Source: Candidatus Woesearchaeota archaeon (lineage in GTDB: Archaea; Nanobdellota; Nanobdellia; Woesearchaeales; WJKL01). From it: DNA of 5,300 nucleotides. A program made the translations under genes and the position numbers. How positions within the stretch are numbered: position 1 is the stretch's first letter; every line of letters starts with the position of its first letter. The notes under the pieces are model-generated. The model saw nothing but the letters and a program-made list of their open reading frames with translations. It did no database searches and had not been told where the DNA came from. The stretch spans positions 1 through 5,300 of the forward strand of contig WJKL01000047.1 in NCBI GenBank assembly GCA_014729145.1, given 5' to 3'. Of the stretch, positions 1-5,300 are shown one piece after another.

Positions 1-2
1 AC

Positions 3-1877
3 TCAGAGCATGAAGTTACAAGAGATACTTGCGAAGAAGGATGTGTAGATGGAAGCTGTATTTCAGATGATGGATGTGTTGTTCCTTTTGACGGGATGAA
101 TATAACTGAAAACACTGTCTTTTGCAAGGGAAGTTATGAACTTCTAAATGGAATTAAGATTGCAGTTGATAATATTAAATTAGACTGTAATGGAAGCATA
201 TTAAAAGGAGCTGGAATTGGAAATGGTATTGAGATTATTGGTTATTCTGATGTTGAGATCAAGAACTGCTATGTTGATGAATTTTCAAAAGGCATATATG
301 CAAAAGATGTGATTAATGCAGAAATAATTGACAATAAATTAACAAGCCAGTTGTATATTAAAGGAGTTGACTCTGTTGTTGATGGAAATGAGATTGATTA
401 TAGCAGGTTATATGCGCAAGGGGACAATATAACCATATCAAACAACATAGTTGATAATTATAGTGACCATCTAATAAGATTGTACAGGCTGTATAACAGC
501 AGGGTTACAGGAAACTATATTCCTGACTATGCCTACTGGGGCAGAGGAATATCTATGGATGGGGTTGGGAATACAGTTATTGAGAATAACAGTATAACAG
601 AAAAGAGCAACAGGGGAGGATATGCAATATATTGCTGGTATAGATGCGAAGACCTTATAATAAAAGGGAATGATCTTGGTGGAAGCGAGTATGGAATTGA
701 AGGGGACAGTATTTTTAATTACAGGAACAGTTATATTTATCTTAATAAATTTAAGGATTTCACATCTGTAAAAGATGTTTCAAATGAATCCAATCTCCTT
801 TATCACAGCCAGGAAGGAAACAGATGGCTGGATTATGATGAAGAAAGTGAGGGGTGTATTGATGCAGATGTAGATGGGATCTGTGATGATCCTTATGATG
901 CTGGAGAAGGACTTATTGATGAATATCCGCTTGCAAAGCCTTTTGAATGCTCTTTTAATTCAGACTGCTGGAAGGAAAATGGATGGGCTGGAGATGAGTA
1001 TTGTGAAAACGGAGATATATGGCAGAGCTACAGAAGGTATAAATGCTATAATCCAGGGACCCATGAATCTTACTGCGGTTATGAAGAAGAGGAAAAAGAG
1101 AAAAGGGAATGTGATCATGGATGCTCAGACGGGGTCTGTTTAAGCAAAGAATTTACATGCTCTAGTGATAATGACTGCGGAAGCGACGGTTATGTAGGAA
1201 GCAGCTACTGCAGTGAAGATGATGTTTATCAAGTACACAGACAATGGAGCTGTCATAATCCTGGAACCAGTGAAGCATACTGCAGTTATGATGATGAAAA
1301 TGAGTTAATTGAAAGCTGCAGTTATGATTGTGTAAATGGAGACTGTATTGCATCTGGATGCAGTGTTGATTCTGACTGCGGAGAAGAAAAATGGATTGGA
1401 AGCAGTTACTGTAATGGAGCTGATATTTATCAGATTTATGGAAGCTGGAACTGCAACAATGGAACATGCGAGTATTCTGAAAATGAAGTATTAAAAGAAA
1501 ACTGCGGTGCCTGTTTAAATGGAGTTTGTGTAGATGAATATGGTGAAAGTAACAAAACAGTTGATTTGAGCGTAAGCGGATTTGTGGTGCAGTATCCTGA
1601 TAATCCAAAAGCAGGAGAGACAACAATATTTGCATTTGCTCTAAGAAATACAGGAGAAAGTGCAGTAAAGGCTGAATGGGAAATAGATACAGGAGAAGGG
1701 ATAATCAAAGGGGTCCATTCGCTGGATGCTGGAGATGCAAGGGTTATCGCAAGAAGATTAACATATTCTGCTGCAGGAGTTTATAATACAAAGGTTACAG
1801 CAGATCCTGACGGAAAGATAGATGAATCAAATGAAGCAAACAATCAGGAAGAGATAAGCCTGGTTGTGGAGGGATAA
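3..1877 (+). CDS. Secreted NosD-type beta-helix protein with eight-Cys modules and CARDB domain (5' partial)
   Basis: Probable cell-surface or secreted protein; binding or adhesion is inferred, no enzyme residues are recognised. The frame is open from base 3, so the first Met (base 96) is internal and the true start and signal peptide lie upstream. The 31 residues before it end a cysteine module (C-x3-C-x4-C, bases 30-59). Numbered from that Met, residues 10-225 are short beta-helix coils of the pectate-lyase/NosD kind (repeated N-x-I, GI, NN turns). Residues 241-279 form the typical NosD end (GNRWLDYD, DADVDGICDDPYD, DEYPL), with a DxDxDG calcium-like loop between C254 and C263. Residues 283-480 are three eight-Cys modules. 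Residues 489-593 are a CARDB domain ending in DPDGKIDESNEANN. Several N-x-S/T sequons suggest glycosylation. No C-terminal membrane anchor is seen. It ends 2 bases before the next gene. Domain calls are good; function is uncertain. Confidence 0.88.
   Translation, partial: SEHEVTRDTCEEGCVDGSCISDDGCVVPFDGMNITENTVFCKGSYELLNGIKIAVDNIKLDCNGSILKGAGIGNGIEIIGYSDVEIKNCYVDEFSKGIYAKDVINAEIIDNKLTSQLYIKGVDSVVDGNEIDYSRLYAQGDNITISNNIVDNYSDHLIRLYRLYNSRVTGNYIPDYAYWGRGISMDGVGNTVIENNSITEKSNRGGYAIYCWYRCEDLIIKGNDLGGSEYGIEGDSIFNYRNSYIYLNKFKDFTSVKDVSNESNLLYHSQEGNRWLDYDEESEGCIDADVDGICDDPYDAGEGLIDEYPLAKPFECSFNSDCWKENGWAGDEYCENGDIWQSYRRYKCYNPGTHESYCGYEEEEKEKRECDHGCSDGVCLSKEFTCSSDNDCGSDGYVGSSYCSEDDVYQVHRQWSCHNPGTSEAYCSYDDENELIESCSYDCVNGDCIASGCSVDSDCGEEKWIGSSYCNGADIYQIYGSWNCNNGTCEYSENEVLKENCGACLNGVCVDEYGESNKTVDLSVSGFVVQYPDNPKAGETTIFAFALRNTGESAVKAEWEIDTGEGIIKGVHSLDAGDARVIARRLTYSAAGVYNTKVTADPDGKIDESNEANNQEEISLVVEG
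942..1535 (+). repeat. Three tandem eight-cysteine modules (protein-level repeat)
   Basis: Three modules of about 60-68 residues are coded at 942-1145, 1152-1355 and 1356-1535. They share the spacing C-x5-C-x(10,11)-C-x13-C-x(4 or 9)-C-x11-C-x(2,3)-C-x4-C. Shared landmarks are a DC pair near the start, G-x2-YC, a Q-x-Y/H segment, and NPGT before the fifth Cys in the first two. The third is shortened there (C-x4-C). The second and third modules are also similar at the DNA level around GGAAGCAG, suggesting fairly recent duplication. Eight cysteines per module fits four disulfides in an extracytoplasmic protein. The tail of a further module is visible at bases 3-59. Confidence 0.85.
1868..1873 (+). 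promoter_or_regulatory. Shine-Dalgarno site GGAGGG of the exported-protein gene
   Basis: GGAGGG lies 6 bases before the ATG at 1880 and within the last codons of the preceding gene. It fixes the start of the 168-residue ORF and indicates that 16S-guided initiation is used within this operon. Confidence 0.7.
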
Positions 1878-1879
1878 AA

Positions 1880-2386
1880 ATGAAAGAAGAAATATGTCTT
1901 GTTGGAAAAGTAAATAATTTATTCAGAAGGCTGGCTTTTAGTGCAGCAATTGGAATATCAATCTTGAGCGGAAACTGTGGATATGTAGACGGTGCTGATG
2001 AAATCCAATATCTAAGTGAAACAGAATCAGATGCAGGGATTAAATCTAATTTGGAGTTTTATCTGAATGATGAACAAGGGGGCGGAGTGATTGATGAATA
2101 TATCTGCGTAGATGGAAAAGCTATTTTTGATTGTTATTGCAGTGAATTGGATGAATTTGTAGAGGTTGAAGCAGATGCTGCTATAAGGATTGGAGATAAA
2201 TGGTATGCTTTCTATCAAATAGCAAAAGAAAAAGATATTAGTTATGAAAAACAGCTTTTGAATGAAAATGGATTTGGAATAGGGCTGATAAACAAATCTG
2301 GCATGGATTTTCTTAATGATTCAATGGGTCGTATGGCTTATTATGATGGATGGGAAGGAGAGTATACTCAGAATGTTGAAGAATAG
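1880..2386 (+). CDS. Small exported or membrane-anchored protein, unknown function
   Basis: I do not recognise this 168-residue protein. The start is set by the GGAGGG site 6 bases upstream. Residues 10-17 are basic (ending FRR) and are followed by a hydrophobic stretch (about 18-31, LAFSAAIGISIL), which is a signal peptide or N-terminal anchor. The RRLAF segment is a loose match to a twin-arginine signal. C33 sits near a lipobox position, but Asn precedes it, so a lipoprotein is unlikely. A VDG|ADE cleavage near residue 38 is plausible. The rest is acidic, with C76, C85 and C87 in a possible small disulfide-bonded region, and probably lies outside the cell. It follows the beta-helix gene by 2 bases, so co-expression is likely. 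Beyond its TAG stop the frame stays open for 12 codons, to a TGA overlapping the next ATG. Confidence 0.72.
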   Translation: MKEEICLVGKVNNLFRRLAFSAAIGISILSGNCGYVDGADEIQYLSETESDAGIKSNLEFYLNDEQGGGVIDEYICVDGKAIFDCYCSELDEFVEVEADAAIRIGDKWYAFYQIAKEKDISYEKQLLNENGFGIGLINKSGMDFLNDSMGRMAYYDGWEGEYTQNVEE

Positions 2387-2421
2387 GAAGAAGTTCAGCC
2401 AGGATGCTGCTTTGATTACAG

Positions 2422-2769
2422 ATGAAACCTGAAATTAAAAAAATTGGATATGAAGGAAAGGATTTTGTAAGTTTGGACGTAGTTGTAAATCTTCATATGG
2501 GTATATGTATGGATCCTTCCAGCAGGATAATGAGAGAATGCAGGAAATATGAGGGAAAAGTGTATATGATAAGAGATGATGATGAGCACAATTATACAGC
2601 AGACTGCAAAAGAATGACTGATATTATGAGTCTTGGAGCTATAACAGGAACTGATCTTCAGATTTTAGTTGAAGGAATCGGAGAAGAAGCTGAGAAGCTT
2701 GCATTGAGGCTGTATTCCGGGATTACGTGCGGGGACAGTTATGAAATGAATTTTGAAAGATGGGAATAA
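2422..2769 (+). CDS. Diverged HPr-like (PtsH-fold) protein lacking the catalytic histidine
   Basis: This 115-residue protein aligns by eye with phosphocarrier HPr. Strand 1 is residues 15-22. GICMDP (27-32) falls on the active-site GIHARP. From P32 the helix RIMRECRKYEGKV follows with the same spacing as in B. subtilis HPr. KRMTDIMSLG (63-72) falls on KSIMGVMSLG, then G76, ILVEG (81-85), E88-E89 and a last helix (90-98). HPr carries phosphate from enzyme I to sugar-specific EII proteins. Here His15 becomes C29, Arg17 becomes D31 and regulatory Ser46 becomes R64, so normal phosphotransfer is unlikely. A gapped alignment could instead use H25 (NLH). There is a 4-residue insert before K63, and the C-terminal tail (99-115) is longer than usual. 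An in-frame stop at 2413 leaves ATG 2422 as the only upstream start; no good Shine-Dalgarno is seen, so translation may be coupled. The fold call is moderately sure; the role is unknown. Confidence 0.62.
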   Translation: MKPEIKKIGYEGKDFVSLDVVVNLHMGICMDPSSRIMRECRKYEGKVYMIRDDDEHNYTADCKRMTDIMSLGAITGTDLQILVEGIGEEAEKLALRLYSGITCGDSYEMNFERWE

Positions 2770-3158
2770 GCGAAAAAATATATGAAAAGACAAAGATGGG
2801 TCTGGATGAGATTGTTTTTTTAGGATGCACTTCATTGGCTGTTATGGGAGAAGGTGCTGTAAACGGATACTGTGCTGCAAATGGTATTGAAGGTGTTGGA
2901 GAAAATATAAGAAATAATCTTGCTGTTTTTTATGGGGGATTATTTGGATTTGGAGGAATCCTTCTTGGATTTGCTATGAATGATCCACATCCTGTAGCTA
3001 AGTTGGGTTATACTGAAAAGATTCCAAGAGACTGGAAAAAAATATTGTGGGAGTCATCTGGATATGGCATAGGGTTTGCAGGTGCCGGAGCTTCTTTCAT
3101 AGGGCTTGAGAATATCATAGGTTATGGATTAGGGTATATTGCAGGAAAGATGTTTTAG
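2760..3158 (+). CDS. Glycine-rich integral membrane protein, three predicted helices, unknown function
   Basis: I do not recognise this 132-residue protein. Its N-terminus (1-14) is charged and cytosolic in character. Hydrophobic, glycine-rich segments lie at about 17-39, 53-73 and 101-128, separated by short polar loops; the longest loop (74-98) carries DPHP and KIPRDWKK. Many small residues (GFGGILLGF, GFAGAGASF, GYGLGYIAG) suggest tightly packed helices. It overlaps the end of the HPr-like gene by 10 bases, which points to translational coupling and a shared transcript. An in-frame TGA at 2754 makes ATG 2760 the earliest start, with only a weak GAAAG upstream. The Met at residue 13 is a less likely alternative. 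Its last 4 bases overlap the convergent minus-strand gene. Confidence 0.68.
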   Translation: MGISEKIYEKTKMGLDEIVFLGCTSLAVMGEGAVNGYCAANGIEGVGENIRNNLAVFYGGLFGFGGILLGFAMNDPHPVAKLGYTEKIPRDWKKILWESSGYGIGFAGAGASFIGLENIIGYGLGYIAGKMF

Positions 3159-3170
3159 TTGTTTTTGTTA
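3151..3170 (+). terminator. Possible T-rich termination signal at the end of the plus-strand operon
   Basis: Two short T runs (TTTT, then TTTTT) occur around and just after the TAG stop of the membrane-protein gene, with no obvious hairpin. Archaeal transcription can end at T-rich tracts alone, and the converging gene makes an end here plausible. Weak evidence. Confidence 0.25.
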
Positions 3171-3820
3171 TGCATCAAAATACTCCATACTTTTTGAATA
3201 AGCTCCTTTTCTGTATATTTCTTTTTGTCAAAGGTAAATTTTTCCGGAAGTTCTGGCATCCTGCTTAATGGAAATTCGTCTTCATCTAAAATTTCATAAT
3301 CTTCAAAGGATTCATCTATATATGGATATACATAGAAATTTTTTCTATCGAGTATATAATTTACCATATACCATGTATGGACTGCATACTGGTATGTATT
3401 TATCTTGTTTATCAGCTCTTTTGTGGGTTTTTCGCAGAATTCAGGAACAGCTATTAGAAGAGCAGAGACAGTTCTCTCCAGATTTTCCTGTTTTTCATCA
3501 TATTCCTGATAAGTATATGTATAATAATAAAACTGCCTCATGAATTCAAATATCTTTAATGAATCTTCTGCTCTTTTGCTGTTTGGAGCATAAAGTGCAT
3601 TGTTTGCTATAAGATTGAGGGTTATCTCAGGAGATATACCTTCTTCTTCAGAATAAGTATTTAATACAAAATTTGAAAGAAGTTCTATCTCTTTTTCTGT
3701 ATATTCTTCATTAACTTCCTTGAATATATTTATTAAGTCAGAAGCCAGTTCTTGAATTATATATTTCCTGTATTTGTCTTCAAAATAATCTGTGCTTAAG
3801 TTAATATATGGGTCAGGCAT
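3155..3820 (-). CDS. Tyrosine-rich, acidic, helical protein of unknown function
   Basis: I do not recognise this 221-residue protein. It looks cytosolic: no signal peptide, no clear membrane segment and a single Cys (129). It is probably mostly helical. It holds 22 tyrosines (about 10%), with a cluster at residues 98-107 (YYYTYTYQEY) and another at 163-167 (YVYPY). A very acidic stretch follows (about 169-182). The ATG lies 23 bases after the metK stop on the same strand, but no Shine-Dalgarno is visible; instead a hairpin and T tracts separate the genes. It is therefore either read through from metK or started from its own, possibly near-leaderless, transcript. The tail-to-tail overlap with the plus-strand gene is 4 bases. 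The long frame and close packing support it being real. Confidence 0.72.
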   Translation of the reverse strand: MPDPYINLSTDYFEDKYRKYIIQELASDLINIFKEVNEEYTEKEIELLSNFVLNTYSEEEGISPEITLNLIANNALYAPNSKRAEDSLKIFEFMRQFYYYTYTYQEYDEKQENLERTVSALLIAVPEFCEKPTKELINKINTYQYAVHTWYMVNYILDRKNFYVYPYIDESFEDYEILDEDEFPLSRMPELPEKFTFDKKKYTEKELIQKVWSILMHNKNN

Positions 3821-3826
3821 TTTAAG

Positions 3827-3857
3827 AAAAAAATAAAAAAAGCTTAATCAGCTTTTT
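3827..3857 (-). terminator. Hairpin plus T tract at the end of metK
   Basis: On the minus strand AAAAAGCT, loop GATTA, AGCTTTTT form a perfect 8-bp stem (arms 3850-3857 and 3837-3844), followed by TTATTTTTTT. The stem spans the last metK codons and its TAA stop. The shape resembles an intrinsic terminator, and the T tract alone could serve in an archaeon. The stem is mostly A-T, so its strength is modest. It ends 6 bases before the next gene's ATG, so it could limit read-through into that gene. Confidence 0.55.
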
Positions 3858-5031
3858 CATTAATGTTTTCCATCAAAGCTGATTCCTTCTTAAGAATATC
3901 AACCTTGTCTGTTCTTTCCCAGGTAAAATCTTTGTCTTTTCTTCCAAAGTGACCGTAGGCAGCTGTTTTTCTGTAGATTGGTTTTCTTAACCTTAGTTCA
4001 GACAGAATATCTGCAGGCTTTATAGGGAAATGTTTTCTGACAATCTTTGATATTTTATTGTCTGGGATTTTTCCAGTTCCGAATGTGTCAATTAAAATAG
4101 AGACTGGCTCTGCAACACCTATAGCATATGCTAATTCTACTTCGCATCTTTCTGCTAATTTAGCTGCAACAATATTTTTAGCTATGTATCTTGCTGCATA
4201 TGCTGCTGATCTGTCAACTTTAGAAGGGTCTTTTCCAGAGAAAGCTCCTCCTCCGTGTCTTCCCATGCCCCCATAAGTATCAACTATTATTTTTCTGCCA
4301 GTTAAACCTGCATCTGCGTAAGGTCCTCCTCTGACGAATTTTCCTGTAGGGTTTACAAGGAATTTTGTCTTTGAGTCTATCCATCTTCTGCAGACAGGTT
4401 TTATTACTTTTTTGGTGATATCTTTTTTGATCTTTCTGTATGGAACATCGTCATGCTGTGTTGAGATAAGAACTGTGTCTATCCTTTTTGGCTTTCCGTC
4501 TTCATATTCTACAGAAACCTGTGATTTTCCATCTGGTCTTAAATACTTTATTCTGCCTTTTTTTCTCACTTCTGATAGTTTTAAGCATAATTTATGAGCC
4601 ATTGCAATAGGCAGAGGCATCAATTCTTTTGTCTCGTTGCAGGCATAACCAAACATCATTCCCTGATCCCCTGCTCCCTGCTCTTTATGCAGTCCTTGTC
4701 CTTCTGAAACTCCCTGTGAGATATCAGGAGACTGTTCTTCCAAGTGAACAAAAACAGCGCAGGTCTCATATTCGATTCCGTATTCTGATTTGGTATATCC
4801 TATATCTTTTAATGTAGTTCTTACTGTCTTTGGAATGTCAACATAAGCATTGGTTGTGATCTCTCCTGCTACTACAACAACACCTGTCTTAGTCAAGCAT
4901 TCGCAGGCCACTCTTGAATTTGGATCCTGCTTGTAAATTTCGTCTAGAATTGCGTCGCTGATTTGGTCACATACTTTGTCAGGGTGGCCTTCTGTTACTG
5001 ATTCTGATGTAAATAAATGTTTTTCAGTCAT
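3844..5031 (-). CDS. metK: S-adenosylmethionine synthetase (methionine adenosyltransferase), bacterial type
   Basis: Makes S-adenosylmethionine from methionine and ATP, releasing phosphate and pyrophosphate, in the cytosol; it supplies the methyl donor for RNA, DNA and protein methylation. The 395 residues cover the whole family length (E. coli MetK has 384) with all three repeats of the fold. Visible motifs are TSESVTEGHPDK (8-19, with catalytic His16), GEITT (56-60), the GAGDQGMMFGY signature (119-129), NPTGKFVRGGP (227-237), GLTGRKIIVDTYGG (242-255), GGGAFSGKDPSKVDRSAAY (260-278), IGVAEP (304-309) and AAYGHFGR (357-364). These match bacterial and eukaryotic MetK closely, not the distinct archaeal MAT family. 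The start is fixed by AAGGAGGT 9 bases upstream. A short lysine- and glutamate-rich tail extends beyond the usual end. The 78-base leader holds a dyad and TATA-like sites. No active-site loss is seen. Confidence 0.97.
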   Translation of the reverse strand: MTEKHLFTSESVTEGHPDKVCDQISDAILDEIYKQDPNSRVACECLTKTGVVVVAGEITTNAYVDIPKTVRTTLKDIGYTKSEYGIEYETCAVFVHLEEQSPDISQGVSEGQGLHKEQGAGDQGMMFGYACNETKELMPLPIAMAHKLCLKLSEVRKKGRIKYLRPDGKSQVSVEYEDGKPKRIDTVLISTQHDDVPYRKIKKDITKKVIKPVCRRWIDSKTKFLVNPTGKFVRGGPYADAGLTGRKIIVDTYGGMGRHGGGAFSGKDPSKVDRSAAYAARYIAKNIVAAKLAERCEVELAYAIGVAEPVSILIDTFGTGKIPDNKISKIVRKHFPIKPADILSELRLRKPIYRKTAAYGHFGRKDKDFTWERTDKVDILKKESALMENINEKAD

Positions 5032-5040
5032 TTTAATATT

Positions 5041-5048
5041 ACCTCCTT
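5041..5048 (-). promoter_or_regulatory. Strong Shine-Dalgarno site of metK
   Basis: AAGGAGGT on the minus strand lies 9 bases before the metK ATG and extends into AAT. It is the best ribosome-binding match in the window and decides the metK start. Confidence 0.8.
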
Positions 5049-5053
5049 AGTTG

Positions 5054-5085
5054 TCTCTACCACCCCTTATTTAACCTGGTAGAGA
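5054..5085 (-). promoter_or_regulatory. Perfect inverted repeat in the metK leader (operator or RNA hairpin)
   Basis: TCTCTACCA (5077-5085, minus strand) and TGGTAGAGA (5054-5062) are exact reverse complements: 9 bp with a 14-base loop, GGTTAAATAAGGGG. It lies between the TATA-like sites and the Shine-Dalgarno site, 5 bases from AAGGAGGT. It could be a repressor binding site over the transcription start, or a 5' UTR hairpin controlling ribosome access. It matches no SAM riboswitch class that I can recognise and is too short for SAM-I. Confidence 0.5.
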
Positions 5086-5092
5086 ATTGATG

Positions 5093-5116
5093 TTTTAAAT
5101 ATTTTTTTATTATAAA
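5093..5116 (-). promoter_or_regulatory. Candidate TATA-box region for metK
   Basis: Two AT-rich, TATA-like elements are seen on the minus strand: ATATTTAAAA (5093-5102) and TTTATAATA (5108-5116, overlapping the stop codon of the upstream gene). With the usual archaeal spacing of about 25 bases, they would put the transcript start near 5071 or near 5086. The second would make the mRNA begin just at the inverted repeat. Such elements are common in AT-rich DNA, so this is tentative. Confidence 0.35.
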
Positions 5117-5298
5117 GCAGTTTCAACTGTTTTTTCAAGTTCAGATTGTTCTGGATAAGTGTTGATAGTGATCTCTTTTGTCCTTTTTGTGTTTGGATTG
5201 TATTGGGTTATTGTTTTTTTTACTGGTTTTTGATTATTGTGGTTTGAAGGAGTATACCAGATATACTGGCCTGTCCTGTAGTTGTATTGAGCTTTCAT
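5110..5298 (-). CDS. Small tyrosine-rich basic protein of unknown function (possibly 5' partial)
   Basis: I do not recognise this frame of 62 residues. It is polar, rich in Asn, Thr, Lys and Tyr (6 Tyr, no Cys), and has no membrane segment. The N-terminal part (QYNYRTGQYIWYTP) is aromatic, the middle is basic (KPVKK, TKRTKE), and the end is a short acidic helix (PEQSELEKTVETAL). The Met at 5298 is 2 bases from the window edge, so the ribosome-binding site cannot be seen and the gene could start further upstream. It ends 78 bases before metK on the same strand and might share its transcript, although metK appears to have its own control region. Confidence 0.5.
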   Translation of the reverse strand: MKAQYNYRTGQYIWYTPSNHNNQKPVKKTITQYNPNTKRTKEITINTYPEQSELEKTVETAL

Positions 5299-5300
5299 CC

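Noticed and set aside
96..98. ATG at 96 as the start of the beta-helix gene
   Set aside because: The frame is open upstream with module-like cysteine spacing, and there is no Shine-Dalgarno before 96, so this Met is internal.
1162..1635. Long open frame on the minus strand inside the cysteine-module region
   Set aside because: It is rich in His, Leu, Ser and Cys because it reads the antisense of repeated Cys/Asp/Glu/Asn codons. It has no plausible domain, and the plus-strand protein here is well supported.
1912..1981. Lipoprotein signal at C33 of the exported protein
   Set aside because: The residue before the Cys is Asn, which does not fit a lipobox; a cleavable signal or an anchor is more likely.
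2384..2386. General recoding of TAG as an amino acid
   Set aside because: The membrane-protein gene also ends at TAG, at a sensible place next to a convergent gene. One odd TAG context is not enough to claim code change.
4058..4276. Open frames on the plus strand within metK (4058-4276, 4412-4597, 4629-4817)
   Set aside because: They are antisense shadows of the strongly conserved metK frame, with no ribosome sites or recognisable domains.
5054..5085. SAM-I, SAM-II or SMK riboswitch upstream of metK
   Set aside because: The leader is short, and I find no conserved core of these classes. Only a simple 9-bp stem can be supported, and pairing of the Shine-Dalgarno site with an anti-sequence reaches only about 4 bases.
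1..5300. CRISPR arrays, tRNA or rRNA genes, insertion sequences
   Set aside because: I saw no regularly spaced direct repeats, no cloverleaf-like or rRNA-like sequence, and no transposase or terminal inverted repeats.

Overview
The window is an AT-rich, tightly packed stretch with seven supportable protein genes and no RNA genes. It most resembles the genome of a DPANN-type archaeon (Woesearchaeota/Pacearchaeota-like). The reasons are a secreted NosD-type beta-helix protein with cysteine-rich modules and a CARDB domain, near-zero intergenic spacing, AT-rich TATA-like elements, and small unrecognised genes. The lineage is inferred from gene style, not proven. The only confidently named gene, metK, is of the bacterial type rather than the archaeal MAT type. 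That fits either lateral transfer into such an archaeon or a bacterial (for example CPR) source.

Plus strand, bases 1-3158: four genes lie head to tail with gaps or overlaps of +2, +35 and -10 bases, so they are probably one transcript. First comes a large secreted protein that enters the window already in frame: end of a cysteine module, right-handed beta-helix with a NosD-like end, three eight-cysteine modules, then CARDB. Next is a small exported or membrane-anchored protein of unknown function. Third is a 115-residue protein that I read as a diverged HPr (PtsH) fold, with Cys where the phosphorylated His15 should be and Arg where Ser46 should be. Last is a glycine-rich protein with three membrane segments.

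Minus strand, bases 5298-3155: a 62-residue tyrosine-rich protein (possibly incomplete), then metK (S-adenosylmethionine synthetase), then a 221-residue tyrosine-rich protein of unknown function. metK has a strong Shine-Dalgarno site, TATA-like candidates and a perfect 9-bp inverted repeat in its 78-base leader. A hairpin followed by a T-rich tract sits on its stop codon. The two gene sets converge and their last genes overlap by 4 bases at 3155-3158.

The plus-strand set looks like cell-surface biology (adhesion or carbohydrate contact) with a cytosolic HPr-like partner of unknown role. The minus-strand set is housekeeping (methyl-donor synthesis) flanked by unknown genes. No gap longer than 300 bases lacks a gene. 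The most notable items are the HPr-like protein without its catalytic histidine, the regular eight-cysteine module, and the dyad in the metK leader.
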